A DNA stretch of 64,000 bases from Zygnema cylindricum (lineage: Eukaryota; Streptophyta; Zygnematophyceae; Zygnematales; Zygnemataceae): positions 588,041 through 652,040 of the forward strand of contig JBBHKE010000159.1 in assembly GCA_037447655.1 (NCBI GenBank), in the 5' to 3' direction. Positions 29,199 through 42,029 of this stretch are shown here, piece after piece. The translations under genes and the position numbers were made by a program. Numbering within the stretch: position 1 is the stretch's first letter; each line of letters starts with the position of its first letter. The notes under the pieces were generated by a model. It had not been told where the DNA came from and did not search any database. It was given only the letters and a program-made list of their open reading frames with translations.

Positions 29199-31735
29199 CT
29201 CTCGAAATGACATTCATTCTTAAGTTGAGAAGATCACACTCAACATCTGTCTATATTGTTGGTACTTTTGTAATTTGATAGGAGTAAGCCTTACTTCTCA
29301 TAACCTTCCAGTCTGTACAGGGGATATTTCTTCCACTTGGGCAATAATTTAGGAAAGGGAGAGAGGGGAATCCTTGAGTTTCAACATTTGAGGATTGTTA
29401 GTGGAGTTTGGGAAAACCGTGTCGACGAATAGATTCTCGATTCAGTTCCAATCTATCATTTATGGATTAGTGGGTGCAAATTTTGAAGCATATGCTGCCT
29501 CGCTGACAGCTGTGTCCAATCCAATAATTTCACCCTGGTAGAGGCTACGTTCATTTAATGTAAATAAAGAAAGTAAATACCGTTTTTTATAGGCTCGCAA
29601 AACAAGGCCAAGGTATGACATTTGTAGAATAAATAGAAGCAGCGGTTGCTCTGATGAGCATTATTTTTTTTGCTTGGCTTTGTTTGCTTTCTTAATAGGG
29701 TTTTTTTTTTTAATTTTGTATGTATTTTTCGCTTGTTTGATTGCTGTTCATGTGTTTGTTTTAGTGACATTGTCGGGCTTTTCGGACATTGAGCAGCCTT
29801 ACTTGGCAATGTTTAATGTTGTGGAATGCTTGTGAAACTTGTTTTCTTAGAATATTTATGGTTACATTGGTGTGGAAGCAAAATAACATTATTTTAAATG
29901 TTTGGTTTTTGGGTTTCGGACCGGTGACGATTAAATGTGGGACCTATTTAATTGACTAAGGCTGTATGCCCATGAACTGTAACTTAGCAAAGTAACTTTG
30001 TTAGTAGTGAAGGTTTTTCGGTTTTCGACTATTTTTTATGTGTTCCAATGTCCGATAAAAAAAACTTTGCTTAATTCTGTTGTAAACGCTACTTAATTTT
30101 TGAAGATTCAATATTGTAGCATCAATTTTTTTGTGACATTGTAGATGTTTAGGCTTTTGTGACATTGTGATGTCATCCTTACTTGTGACGGCATTGACGT
30201 CACTTAACTTATACTCTACGCAATGGCTTCTCAATTCTGTTTTTTGTTTTTTCTCACTCGAACTGTCACCAGACTATGCCTGAAAATAGCCAAAAAACTA
30301 TTTTTTAGGGCCTGGTCATTTCATGCCAATTTTGTTGTGTTTGACGTGTCATATGTGAAGATTTTCTTTTCCAATAAACATGTGTTTAAACGTGTACGTT
30401 ACAGTTTTAGTAAATTGATATTGTTACATCAAACTTGGTGTTATTAACACTAACAACGATTATCGGTGTACACTAACAATGAAGGCAAGTTAAGGCATGA
30501 ATTGGACGGCCAACAAAAAAAGTTTGCCACCCAAAAAGTAAATTAGTAAAGTGACCAGCCAGGAAAAGTTTGTCGGCACAGCCTTTAAATCCGTTCAACC
30601 AACTATAAACGTTTTGAAACAGTCGGGCCATCTATTAACATAATATCGCGTTGAAAATAGGACAGTAACAAACATGAGTGTTGGAAATAATCACACACTT
30701 TTTAGAGTGGACTCCATTAGTGAAAAAGTAGGGTTATCTACTGGATAAGTTACGTTTTCGTACCATTCCGTACATTTTTTTTTTTTTTAATAAAACATGT
30801 TTACTAGAGATATGAGAAAGTCGCTTGCATCAATGGACGGTAGAAATCGCTCAATCGAATAAGTTTGTTTGATCCAGCGAGGTGTGTGTCATCTCGATAA
30901 TGTTGCAATGTCTGTGAGTTGAGAGCATCGAATCCATTAGGCGGTGCCAATAATTTAACGACGTTTTTTGGTGGTAATGGTTTACGCAATCCTCCATTTG
31001 GTCATGCTACTTAATAGCCTCCCCACTCGTGATTACTTTGGTTGACACCACGTAGGCTAGAGTTTATATGTTGAAAATTGTCCAAAATTATTCAAGCGCA
31101 AAATATGAATGTAGTATTTGTACGAGCAAGCGAAAATGAAAATTTGTAAAAGCAAAGTAGAATGTCATGTGTACGTCGTATATCATTGTACGGATTGTGT
31201 TGTAATGTTTACAACCCAAAATACGTTGAAGAGAGGTCAATGGATGACAAAAGGGGAACTTCAGAAAAATCCTCTGGTGAAGATTTTCTCTTCGCTTTTG
31301 GCAGATATGTGTGCAAACGTCAATATCGTCTACAATATGGGAATGTGTATCCAAATAGTCTTAGATGTGTAAATTAGCGATAATTTTGTGGGAGGTAGGC
31401 CATAAATCCCAAAATAGAATTAATAACATTATTTATTTATTTACTCCAATAATCTCTTTACATTAAAGGTAATATTTAATCAACTGAATAGTGAGGCTGT
31501 TTACTGAAAGCCGTACGTTCTTGAAACCAACTCGTATTTTTTTTTTGTTACTAAACATGTTTACTAAAGATATACCAAATCTGCAATCTTATGAACGACA
31601 ACTTTAACCTCTGATTTTTTGACATTTCACATCCGCAATGCAATCGCTCATTATCCAATTTTTGGCTAGTGTCATTAAAAACACTAGCCACAAACTGGAC
31701 GTATACTATTGGTACACTTGAAAAAAAGCAGATAT
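29199..31735. other. ATG9 3' region and AT-rich intergenic DNA
   Basis: The 3' untranslated region of ATG9 probably ends near 29560-29600 (aataaagaaagtaaatacc). Beyond it no gene is recognised. A CTACACCG-family end occurs at about 30440-30475. A short direct repeat, aacatgtttacta, occurs near 30796 and 31554 beside T-runs. Scattered open frames have no domain content. Confidence 0.4.
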
Positions 31736-31737
31736 GA

Positions 31738-31990
31738 TGTCGAGCGTGCTTGGGAAACAGAGGAGAAGGGCCCACCACCAGAAATAGAGTGCATTGGGGT
31801 CTTGGAAACCAGGAGGTTTAGGGGAGATGTCCGAGAAGGTGTGCATAGAAGACCTGCAATCCACCCCAAATGCTGATGCGGTTCCGGATGCATGACCATG
31901 CCCTTCTCTGTCCCTCTCTTCCCCAGGGATATGCATGGGTAATAATAAGGGAGCAAGTGAAAAGAGGAAAAAGTACCCCGTACCCCCCCA
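31738..31990. repeat. Repeat A, left copy (about 255 bp)
   Basis: It starts TGTCGAGCGTGC and ends in a C-run (gtaccccccca). A second copy lies at 33178-33435. Together they bracket the LTR-like block 32001-33175 in direct orientation. Confidence 0.75.
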
Positions 31991-32000
31991 AATTTTGTGA

Positions 32001-33175
32001 TGATCCACCGGAAGCCCACTAAATGCTACACTCCTAAATACTATCCCAAGGATGGAAAGGGAATGTTGGTCATCTAATGCGGCCCACAAGAACTCCGGAC
32101 AGAAACCAAGGACGACCACAACAATGCGCAAATAACTCCCACGCATAAATATATAAACAATAAATATCGGCTCTTTAGATTAAACAATATCACCTTGCCC
32201 CAGAAAATAGAAATAAAGATAGAAATCAATGAAAATGGTGAAGCAAGCTCACATACCCCGGAGTGCAACGAAAACAAAGCTTAGAAGAAGAAACCTCTCC
32301 AAATTGCCCCGAAGACTGATATGATTCTCCCTCAACCCTCGGTTCCGCTGTACGGATCCGACCAGACCTTCTAAGTTTCAAATAGCGAAAGTCGAAACCG
32401 CCCAAAGAGAGGATAGTGCCAACCACCCACTCGAGCTACGATTTCCACAAAAGACAATCCAAAACAAAGATGGCAATAGAGTCCACGACACAATGCAACA
32501 TTTCTCAAAAAAAAATGATTGAATTCTCTGGGGGTTTTCTCAAGAGACAGTACTGAAAAAGCAACCTGTCTCCTTCGGCCCTAAGTGCCTTATACCAGCA
32601 AAGTTTGTCCTACTGCAAGTGCCAAAGTCAAAGCATTATCGTACGAACATAAGACAAAACAGGCTTTACTATTCTTAGGGCAAAAAGTTAGGCGACTAGC
32701 TCCGGGTGGATTTGAAGCCAAATGTCCTCTTATGATACACTCATGAGCCACAAAGTCCTGAATTGACGTGAAACGCCTAACTTTGACCCAAAGTAATAAA
32801 TGCTCTGCCCGTCTGGTGGACCTGAACTAACATCCTACTGACACCCAACAACAAAATCTCATCCTACTGACACCCAACAACAAAATCTACAGGTCTATCC
32901 CAAAAGTTACGTGGCGTTCCATAATGTACCCCCTCCAGGGACAGGTGGAAACTGGTCGTATGTAACAGAATCGAAATCTTTGATGCGAAATAAATCCGTC
33001 GTCCGACCTCCGTTATGCGCGAAATAAAGTGCGTTCCGCTCAATTTGGTAAATTGAAGGATTTTGTCCAACGGGGTGCACTCACTCATCCATACTTTGAG
33101 GACCGTACCGGTTTAAAAGGGTTCGGAAATCCTTGGTGATATAAAGGTGTGCCGGAAACGCACACGAGCCTGATA
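32001..33175 (-). repeat. Left (3') LTR-like block of the minus-strand gypsy composite
   Basis: About 1.18 kb, nearly collinear with 51019-52200. In minus orientation the right copy starts TGTCAGGC and ends GCGGATCA; this copy starts TATCAGGC, one change from the TG rule. A 30-bp tandem duplication is at about 32828-32887. Confidence 0.75.
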
Positions 33176-33177
33176 GC

Positions 33178-33435
33178 TGTCGAGCGTGCCTGGGAAACAT
33201 AAGAGAAGGGCCCACCGCCATAAGTAGAGTACATTGAGGTCTTGGTAACCAAGAGGTTTAGGGGAGATGTCTGAGAAGGTGTGCATAGAAGACCTTCAAT
33301 CCACCCCAAATGCTAATGCGGTTCCGGATGCGTGACCATACCCTTCTCTGTCCCTCTGTTTCCCGAGGATATGCATGGGTAATAATAAGGGAACGAGTGA
33401 AAAGAGGAAAAAGTACCCAGTACCCCCCGAAATTC
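33178..33435. repeat. Repeat A, right copy
   Basis: A direct copy of 31738-31990, lying between the end of pol and the LTR-like block. In minus orientation a purine-rich tract (AGAGCGAGGGGGAATTT) comes immediately before it. Confidence 0.75.
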
Positions 33436-33507
33436 CCCCTCGCTCTTAGTCCCGTGTGACTGAGAGGTTAAGACAAATTTGTCGTCGAAATTGTAGTCCC
33501 CACATAA

Positions 33508-33822
33508 CTACGAATTTGCGGTTAGAGAGCGGGACTCCCAAATCGGCGGCAGGCAGAATTCATGCCACCGTTGATGACAGCGATCACACATTGACAAGAA
33601 GCCGTGCAAAGAAGACACATTGCAGGCACATGAACAGAAGGGTGGATCTACAAAGTAAGTGAGGTGGAAAGTGGGTTCGTCCTCTAGCCATTGTAGATGG
33701 CAAGGAGCCACATTGATCTGGTTCTCTTTAATTTTGCGGCCTTCCTTTCCTTCCAAGTTCAAAACCCCTTTGTTAGAGACCTCCACTGCTTTTAGAATCA
33801 CCCGTCCTGCCGAAATGTCCAA
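33508..33822 (-). pseudogene. Gypsy pol C-terminal segment with PHD-finger-like motif
   Basis: After a basic segment ending NVAPCHLQWLEDE, the sequence runs FCSCAC, about a dozen residues, then MCDRCHQRWHEFCLPP. The second half fits the PHD pattern C-x2-C-x4-H-x2-C. The last cysteine pair of a full PHD finger is not seen before the stop. PHD fingers bind histone H3 tails. In this position the domain would stand where chromoviruses carry a chromodomain and might guide integration. It lies downstream of the integrase on the same strand, with frame breaks between. Confidence 0.6.
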
Positions 33823-34346
33823 AGTGTCCTTCTACTGTTGCATGCGATACACGAAATCCCCAGGCATGAATCGCCGTTGCCGAGGGACATAATTGCCGCT
33901 CCTGCGTTGGGAATACCAAAGCTGATCCATGTGCTGAGCAGCTTGTTAATTGCCCATAACCAGAGGCATTTCCCGGTGAAATACCTTGGCCCTGTCGGCA
34001 ATCAGCTTGCTTCTCCACAGTCCCCCGGTTGTCCATCTCCGGAAGTATAACCCAACTCCAGGAAGGATGGGATGTCGGCCGAAGAGAATGAAGTAAGGGC
34101 TATAGGAATGGAGGGAGGACTGCCTACTGAATCTGTATCCCATTGCAATCCAATGCACCCGTTTGTCCCATTCCCCTAAATCCTCTTCACTGCATATTTT
34201 CGTCGTTCAGCCGAAGAGAATGAAGTAAGGGCTATAGGAATGGAGGGAGGCCTGCCTACTGAATATGTATCCCATGGCAATCGAAGGCACCCGTTTATCC
34301 CATTGCCCTAAATCCTCTTCCACTGCATATTTCCGTAGTGACCGCT

Positions 34347-34901
34347 TCACTGTTTGTACGCACCTTTCACCAAACCGTCGGCTTGGGGGTGGTCTAGACT
34401 GGTCAACCGGTGGTCAATGAGGCACTTCTCCAAAAGGTTAGAAATTTCTCTGGCAAACTCGGACCGCTGATCAGTCAGAACTTCGGCCGGTGCTCCAAAT
34501 TGGGACAGCACCCTCAACAAGAAGTCGTCCGCGATTGCTTTCGATTCCTTCCAAAGGAGAACCACTAGTTCGATCCATTTGGAGAAGTGTTCAATCATTA
34601 CCAATACAAAACAGTTTCCCCTTCGGCTAGTGGTAAGTGGTCCCAATAGATCTAATGACTATCTGTAAAACATCCCCTGGATGTGGAGGGAGTGAAGTTC
34701 AGTTCCACCCTTTTTGTCAAAAGCAGTTTTCACCCGGTCACAAGAAAGACACGTCTGTACCACACGATTAACCTGGGCCCGCAACCCATGCCACCAATAC
34801 AACCCTGTGACCAGTGAGGTGGGCCGTTTCTGTCCGAAATGCTCGCATTGCTGGTGAAGATGAACAATGAGGGTTTCACGATCTGCCAGACGAGGAACCA
34901 C
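34347..34901 (-). pseudogene. Gypsy composite integrase (zinc region and core)
   Basis: The zinc-binding N-terminal part (34659-34901) shows HLHQQCEH then CLSCDR. The core (34347-34646) shows IEHFSKWIE, TDQRSEF and HPQADGLVK. The usual gypsy integrase triad is D,D,E; the second aspartate is present (TDQ), and the position of the expected glutamate reads as lysine. Further C-terminal integrase sequence lies at 33946-34158. A 132-bp tandem duplication at about 34081-34344 breaks the region. Confidence 0.8.
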
Positions 34902-35303
34902 TTTCTTCGTACCATCGGCCCATTTTTAGAGAAGAATGCCTCGGTCCCATTCATACGCCGCCATCTAGGAATGAACCCGGCACAAGTGAATTCCGACCAG
35001 GTGGTGAAGAGGGGAACCTTTCTCGATAGACCTAAGGGAATCGTGGTCATTCCAAATATCCTTGCGGCAGGCTCCAAAGGGAGCCTGCCCCTCCACGTCT
35101 GCAGCAAAAGTTGACAGTTCCTTTTCAGCTCGAGCGTGCCAAATAAAGGCAAAGGAAGCCTTGATAAGTCCCAGGCTGAGCTCGGGGTCTTCATCGTGGC
35201 GCGCCCTTCTAGAGTCCCTGGTGGAAGGGTCTGGATTTCTGTTGAGTTTGTCTGCATTCCCATGGATCTCCAGGTCTCGGTGGATAATGCTGAAGTCGTA
35301 TTC

Positions 35304-35654
35304 CTACAAGATGAGAACCCATCTGGCCAGCTTGCCGGTCAACTTACAGTTCTCCATTATCCATTTGAGGGGCTGGTGATCCGTAATAAAGGTGAAGTGT
35401 ACTCCATAGAGGTAAGGTCTGAAATGCTCGATGGCCCATACCGCCGCAAGTAATTCTTCATGGTAACTGCTGTAATTCCCCTCGGCGCTGTTGTTACTCC
35501 GGCTTGCGTAGGTCACTACGTAGTTAGCCCCTACATTGTCCAATTGAGCCAAAATTGCTCCCAATCCGAACCTGCTCCAATCAGTATAAAGGGAGAAAGG
35601 CCGCTGGTGATCTGGCATCCGAAGCACAAGATGCTGCTTCAGGGAATCTTTCAA
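35304..35654 (-). pseudogene. Gypsy composite RNase H
   Basis: 116 codons with the Ty3/gypsy RNase H landmarks: FSLYTDWSRFGLGAIL, YVVTYASRS, YHEELLAAVWAIEHFRPYLYG and FITDHQPLKWIM. It would degrade the RNA strand during reverse transcription. It is separated from the reverse transcriptase by frame breaks and a duplication of about 50 bp near 35815-35910. Confidence 0.85.
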
Positions 35655-35840
35655 GAATTGAAAAGCAGTCTACTGTTCTTCCGCCCACTGCCACTCCTGG
35701 TCCTTTTGCAATAATTAGTTCAATGGCTGGGCGTGGCTATTGAATTCGGGAATAAACCTCCGAAATTAGTTGGCTAGTCCCACGAAAGTGGGAAGGGCTT
35801 AAATATCTTGCGGGGGTGGAAGGCCGTCAAGCGCTGCACC

Positions 35841-36974
35841 TTAACTATGTGGGGACCCACTGCGGAGGTGGAAGGGCGTCAAGGGCTGCACCTTAACCAT
35901 GTGGGGACCCATTATCTTAGGAGTCACCTCATGACCTTGATAAATGATTTTCTGCACCCCAAAAATGCCTTTCCCCGGGTGACACTTCAAGCCCGCTGCT
36001 AAGAGAGCCCGTAAAACGATCTGTATATGCTTTGAGTGTTCCTCGAATGTCTTGAAGAAAATAATCACATCGTCGATGTAACACCGTGCGCAATCGATTC
36101 CCCGGAGGGCCTCGTCCATGGCCCGTTGAAATTTGGCATGTGCATTTTTAAGACCAAATGGCATGTACAACCATTCATACAACCTGGATCCGGCCAAAAA
36201 AGCGGTCCACTCTCGGTGCTTCGGTTCCATTCCAATCTGGTGGAACCCATTCTTCATATCCAACGTAGATTAAATGTTGGCCCGAGCAAAAGAAATAAAG
36301 ATCTCTTCCGGGGTTGGCATGGGATAACGGTAGGAGACAGTTGCATCGTTGAGCATCCGATAGTTTCCACACATCCGAAAATCTACCGTTTTCTCAGATG
36401 AGTCTTTCTTTGGAGGGAGCTCTGTTGGAGAGCCAAACCCATGTAACCCTGTACTTTCGTGCACCAGCCCCACGTCCACCAAAGTCTGCACCTTTGCGGT
36501 GATAAACTCCTTCTCTTTGAAGCTGAGAGGGTATTGTTTCTTCAAAACAGTTGCCGTCTCGTCGGTCAGGTCAATGCGAAAAGGGGTTCCCTTATAGATC
36601 TCTACATCTGTGTTAGACCAAGAGAACACATGCTTGTTCTCCTCTAACAGCTTGGAGAGCCGCGCCTTTTGTTGTGGGTCTAGCTGTTCCCCTAAAGTCC
36701 AGTCTATCTTCCTGGGTTCAACTATCGCCAAGGCTTCCGGTGGTCGACACCAAAGTGAGATGTGGAATTCCAGTTCTACCTGTGGATCTGTCCCTTGCTC
36801 AGCTGCTAAAACGCTACTACAGACAACTTCCCCTAAGCTGCCCTGTTCTGAGCCACCGCTCCCCCCCACAGAGAAAACTCCTGGATTCAGTGTTCTCTTT
36901 GAATGTAATATGCTGATTTTTTCCCTTCTTGCCTCTCTCCCCCTCAAGCTGTGACTTACTTGCATAGCCAACAA
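35841..36974 (-). pseudogene. Gypsy composite reverse transcriptase, two frames
   Basis: The N-terminal part (36270-36974) contains FRIDLTDETATVLKKQYPLS, KKDSSEKTVDFRMCGNYRMLN and YPMPTPEE. The palm (35841-36263) contains MDMKNGFHQIGM, FGLKNAHAKFQRAMDEALRG and the catalytic YIDDVIIF. The break falls between motifs. The order reverse transcriptase, RNase H, integrase identifies Ty3/gypsy. Confidence 0.88.
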
Positions 36975-38498
36975 CTGTGGAGCTTGAAGGTATGTTGCCC
37001 GTGACTATGAAGACTAGAGGCTAGAGAATGCCAGAGAATGTTGCAGCACCCATGAAATTGCATTCAAATCGATACTTTGCCTGATTAAGATGCACCTATA
37101 TGGGCCGAGACCCCTGGTGATGCTGTGGTTGCCAGTCGAAATCCCATTGTTTGTTCCTGTTCCTCAATACGTGGTGCCGTCCAAGTAGCGGTCGTTTAGT
37201 CAAAGATCATTCATGGTGCACATTTCCGGTAAGCGTGGGTGTTAGGGAAAGATACCAGGGTTGGTAGGGCCTTTCGTGGATTCCCAGGTTTATTACAACC
37301 GAAAAAGGGTGTTCGATCGGCTGTGGCCATTCGCCCTGGTCCGAGAATTTGTTGAACTGTGATGTTGGGATCCGGAACTTGTATTTTCAAAAGTTGTTGG
37401 AGGACGGGAAGTGTAGCCAAGTTGGTCCAATAAGCCCGAACTCGGTGGGCTTTGGATCCGACATGAGCTGCATCAAACACTATGGGAGTCCTTAGAACCT
37501 TGGTCACTTTGTTCATGCTGTTGACTCCCTGTTTCCTTTTATCATTTGTGGGGTGAACATTTTCCAAGACGTACCCCACTGGTGTGTCTTGGCGTTCTTG
37601 TAACCCTGTTATTAGTCGTGTCATTTGAAAAAAATGTTTTGCTACGGACATTCGGTGTCCTCTGCTTTGTCCCGCTAACGAATACCCCTAGCAAGGCCAT
37701 CCAGCGATTACTTAGTCTACCCTTCCAAGCTTCTCCAAATGTAAATTTGTGATGTTGTCTACATTTTGTGGAAGCGTACAGTAAGAGTTAGAAATGGCGG
37801 GCACTGGGAGTTACTGTGGATAAAGTTCGTGTAGCTGTTCCAGTCGATACTCACTGACTGCACGGGCGTCCGGGTCAATCTCGACTGCCGAGTACGTTTC
37901 TACTGGGTATAATGCCAGAAATTAGCGAGAGAATCCGGAGTCAGGACGGCTTCTAGGTCGGAACTAATGTCGAAAAATAACGAGATAATCCGGAGTCTTG
38001 AGGGCGGGATCTCCAATGACACCAATTGTAGGTTGAATTCCTTCCTAGGTTAGGAACAGTTGGGAAATCGGGCCGGATGAACCTTGTTGTCCCAGATGAT
38101 ATGGCGGCAAAGCTCATGTCCACTCCCCGCCGAAGGGTGGCCATTTGTACCAATCTGCTTTGATACTCTCTTTCCCACCGCTTGGAAATGGGGAATTGCT
38201 AGATGGAATTCCCGATATCGGTGGAATCTTTGAACAACTCTAAAGGTGTGGATGCAGAGTACACCGGATAGCATCTAGCCACAAAAACAGTCGTTTTCCC
38301 TGGGTTCTATAAATCCAAGGGGACCACCACTTTGGTGCCCTCGGGATCTTCCGGGTCTGAAATTGTAACTTGTTCTTTCTAGATGCTCAACTCCATGTTC
38401 AACCTTGTCCACGTAGCCATACCCAACAGAATTTCAAATTGCTTACCTTCCACCACGAGGAATGGGAGTTAAAGGAAGAGGGGTTAAATTTGTACGTG

Positions 38499-39170
38499 TT
38501 AACCTGCGTCATCTGGGAATTTAGTTTCCATAGCTTTAATGATGCCATATACTGGTTGGCTCCCACAGCTGACCGTACTCAGGCATATTTCACTGGGACT
38601 GATTTTTGGCTTGATTTCCTCGAGCATTTTCTGTAATGTTGAGGTGGTTATGACGTTAGGGAGGGCTCGGGTATCCACCACTGTATCTAGATACCCGCTC
38701 TATTCTTTAATTTTAAAATTACCTGTCCTGTTAAGAATAAGCGCCACCGACAAGGCATTATAATCTCTATTCGCAATAGAAGTTTTCGGTTCTGCCGACA
38801 TGAAGAATATCTTAGGTGGTTCAGCCAACGGAACCGTTTCCCTCTGGGTGTGAATCTGTTCCCCTATTGCTTGAATGAGAATCTCTTTGGGCAAATTGTA
38901 GGAGGAAGCTAGCGTTTTGGCGTAGGTAAAGGCGTAGGGCATCTGGTGTCGTACTAACTTAAATGCCGGTTTGGAAGGAGAAGGGTAAGTTTTGGGCGAT
39001 GAAATGGGTGAGTCCTCGTCTGCCAATTTCTCATGTTTTCCCCCCCTTGCTTTCTTCATCTTTTGCGTCAGATTTCCCTGTTGGATGTGTAATTGGTGGA
39101 TCTGTTGTTGGTCTTTTAGACAAGTATCAGTCGAACCATTCCTGACCTGTTTCAATGGTTGAAACATCAT
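38499..39170 (-). pseudogene. Gypsy composite protease-like region and upstream linker
   Basis: A stretch reading VVDTRALPNVITTSTLQ resembles the D-T/S-G-A active-site region of retroelement proteases, with the glycine replaced. An upstream basic/serine-rich linker with a YNLPKEIL-like segment is at 38700-39170. Assignment rests mainly on position between gag and reverse transcriptase. Confidence 0.5.
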
Positions 39171-39272
39171 TTTCTGGCTGGGGTTTCTTCTAAACCTAGA
39201 AACCGGGAGGAAGTTTCTTTAGAGCCGGAGGAGGCGGATGGGTCGGTTTTAGGCCCAGCCCAATGTCACTAT

Positions 39273-39683
39273 TCAGCAAGACAGCTCGCGGTGTGAAGGA
39301 TAAAAACCGGTGGCTTTGCAGCTGTGGTCCTTTAGTTCCATCGACTGTTTGTCCTTTCTCTGTGAAGACGTGGTAGAGCGGAGTTGCCTGCGATTGTCCC
39401 TCATTTCAACGTTCCAGGTTCCAGACAGAAATGTCTGAGCATGATGAGCCTTTGGAGGCTCCATGTCCCAACCCATGAGGTCATCATCATCTCCACCCAC
39501 ATAGGTCTGCTGTTCCAGTTCCACTAGTTTTTGTAGCACTTCTTGTTTTTGTTTATGCAGTTTGTGAGCGTGCGTTAGAGGTGGAGGTGTGCATGCCTTT
39601 GATCCCAAGCAGAGAGCGGCCAATTTTGCTGCCATGGCGGCCAATTGAGTGCTTAGATGCTGAATGATGTCTTCCGGTGTCAT
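39273..39683 (-). pseudogene. Gypsy composite gag-like N terminus
   Basis: 136 codons starting MTPEDIIQHLSTQLAAMAAKLAAL, a helical start of a kind common in gypsy gag or gag-associated coiled coils. A charged segment with four aspartates follows. No zinc knuckle follows it. It is preceded by a leader containing a short open frame that starts MEDTEL, the same six residues that start the copia 2 gag. Confidence 0.55.
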
Positions 39684-39753
39684 GTTAGTTGGTCATGGTT
39701 CATCTGGAGAACGACGTTCCCAAGGATACAAAAGTTGCAATGGCAGAGGATTA

Positions 39754-39889
39754 TGCAATTCTGTGTCCTCCATTGGACCACAGAATACAGGAAGCCTCTA
39801 GATAGTATTTAACTAACCCACTTTAAGCCACAACCACTGCTGCCCAAGAAGGCAAACTGACAATTTGACTGCACCCCTCAGTGGTTTAC
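39754..39889 (-). repeat. Leader sequence shared with copia 2
   Basis: It matches 11254-11372 over about 120-135 bp (tgcaattctgtgtcctccat at the left edge, then aatacaggaagcctcta and aactaacccactt). It sits in the same place relative to the first start codon in both elements, although they belong to different superfamilies. Confidence 0.75.
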
Positions 39890-40028
39890 TTCCCTCTTAA
39901 CTAATTAGAGATCTGAGCATTATCAAATTTAGGAGGTCTGACTTGTCTTAACTGGGATTGAGAAATTTTAGGGGTTTCGGAGCGGGGAGTAGGTTTTATA
40001 AGTTTCTTTTGTGATCGGCGTGCGGTCT

Positions 40029-40985
40029 TGTAACAGTAATAGCGGATCGAACTTGGTTATAAAAGGGTATTTAGGTGTTATGATTATAGAGTACTAAATT
40101 TGGTAGACGTCCGCGAAAGAATCACGCTATTTGGAGTTATATTTTAAAAGTTACAGGGATGGGTGTATTTAGGTGACAGCGTGGGGTCTAAATAACAAGT
40201 GGGTATCATTGAAACGGGTTGAGGGTCAAATCAGTACCGAAATAACGCGTGTACGTTTCATAAAGTTATAATGAAACGTTTAGTATGCACGGTGGTTCGT
40301 TTCTTACAAATTTTAGTACGAACATCACTTTCACTTAAGGGAATTTCGTAGGAAGTTTCGCGTGCAAAATTTGTTACGCACGATCGTGCGAAGTCGCGTT
40401 TTGTTTGGCGCGCACTTTTGCACGTAAAAGTTACGTAGTGAAACGTAACGTTTGATTGGTTAGTAAAGTGCTAATTAGTTAGTAAGAGATTTCACACGTT
40501 TTTGCATTGGTAAGTCTGAGTCCTTGCTGATCAATGATTAGCCCACGTAAAAGCTTGTTAAAACGGCCTGGCGAGTCCAGGGTGATGATGGATAAATAGT
40601 GAAATGTAAGAGGAGAGTAGACATCTTTTTCTTTGGAAAAGTTTGTGGAAATTCCGGTTGATCTTGGTGCTGAGCGATTAATACCAAATTGGAGAAAAGG
40701 CATTTTTGAATTGAAATCTCTTCCTAACTAATTAGTGTTTTAGTAGTTAGGAGATAGAATTATTAAGAGTGGAGAGTAGTGGAAAACACTTTAATAAGAA
40801 GGGTGAAGCCATGAGGGCAAGAGACCAAGCTAATGTTATGTGGACAGAAGCTTCTTCTAATTTAAAGTTTATCCTTATGTGAGTGTGGTCCAATGCGGAT
40901 GTGTATTTTCCAATGTGTGGAATGTGTGGTTGGGATTGTTTGTAGTAATGGGAGTTTTTTCTGAGAAAAAGGAGATCCTGTTAGA
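40029..40985 (+). repeat. 5' LTR of the nested gypsy element
   Basis: 957 bp, homologous to 46807-47773. It is followed two bases later by a primer binding site similar to that for initiator methionine tRNA. Confidence 0.9.
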
Positions 40986-42029
40986 TATGGTATCGGAGCT
41001 TTGGTTAGAAACCAGGGAGAAGTTTGCTCACTCGAATATCGACTGCCGCGACCGGTGAGGGTGCTCTAATATGTGTTAGTAGAACCACAATGTGAAGTGG
41101 TAGGGGATTGGAGGGAAACCGAGTGATCACACTGCCAACGGGCGCTGGTTAGATGTGGGGCGTGCTCAGATCTTAAAGACTATGGCGGGGTGGGCAGTGT
41201 AGCCACCGCTGAAACTCACTCTAACTACCTAGAGGCCAAACAAACTTGCCTTCTCCTAGCAATGATTCATGTGTAGAGGGAGGGCTTGAAGTCATGAAAG
41301 GTGAGGATGTGAGAATTAAAGAGTAAAAGATCTTGATGTAGTGGGAAGTGGGAAGTGGGAAATTTGCTAATGGAGGAGAAAGAAAGTGGAGTACTTCACT
41401 TTTTCAAGAGCAAAGGAGTCCAGGAATGTCTCAAAACATTTCAAACCCTATATTGTTACCTTTGATTGCTTTCAATCTTGCTGTTGCAATATTTGTGGTT
41501 AAATATTACCTTTGAGAGCTTTCAATTTTGCTGTTTCAAAATTTGTGGGGAAATTCTTACCTTTTGTTTCAATGTTGGGAAATTGAAGTTTGAATTTGCA
41601 CTAAATTACTGTCAATGTTTTTTTTATTTCTCAAATTTTGACATTTTCAAAGGATTCGTTAAGGAGAATAAGTCTTAGATTGGAACAATCTTAGGACTTC
41701 AAATCTGCAGCAAATTTTTTTGGGAAATTATATTTTTTCTTTTCTTTTGCTTGATTTCATTGTGTGTTAATGACAAATTTTGCATGGAAACGTGAAATGG
41801 AGAATGCTTAGAATGTGTTGAAGAAGTTTACTATGAAATTGGTCAAATGATTTAATAATCATGCTGCCGCTGAAGATGAAACCATTTCCGAATTGAAAAG
41901 TGAATTGAAAGTTGTTAAAGAAAATGGAAATGTTTCAAATGAGAAATTAGATGTACTTATTAACTTATTTCAGACCAAAATGATATTAATGACCAAAAGG
42001 GTGAAAGTAGTAAAAGGAATGTCAGTTTT

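Noticed and set aside
31706-32146. A 146-codon open frame on the minus strand
   Set aside because: It overlaps repeat A and the LTR-like block, whose right-hand copy at 51019 does not keep the same frame open.
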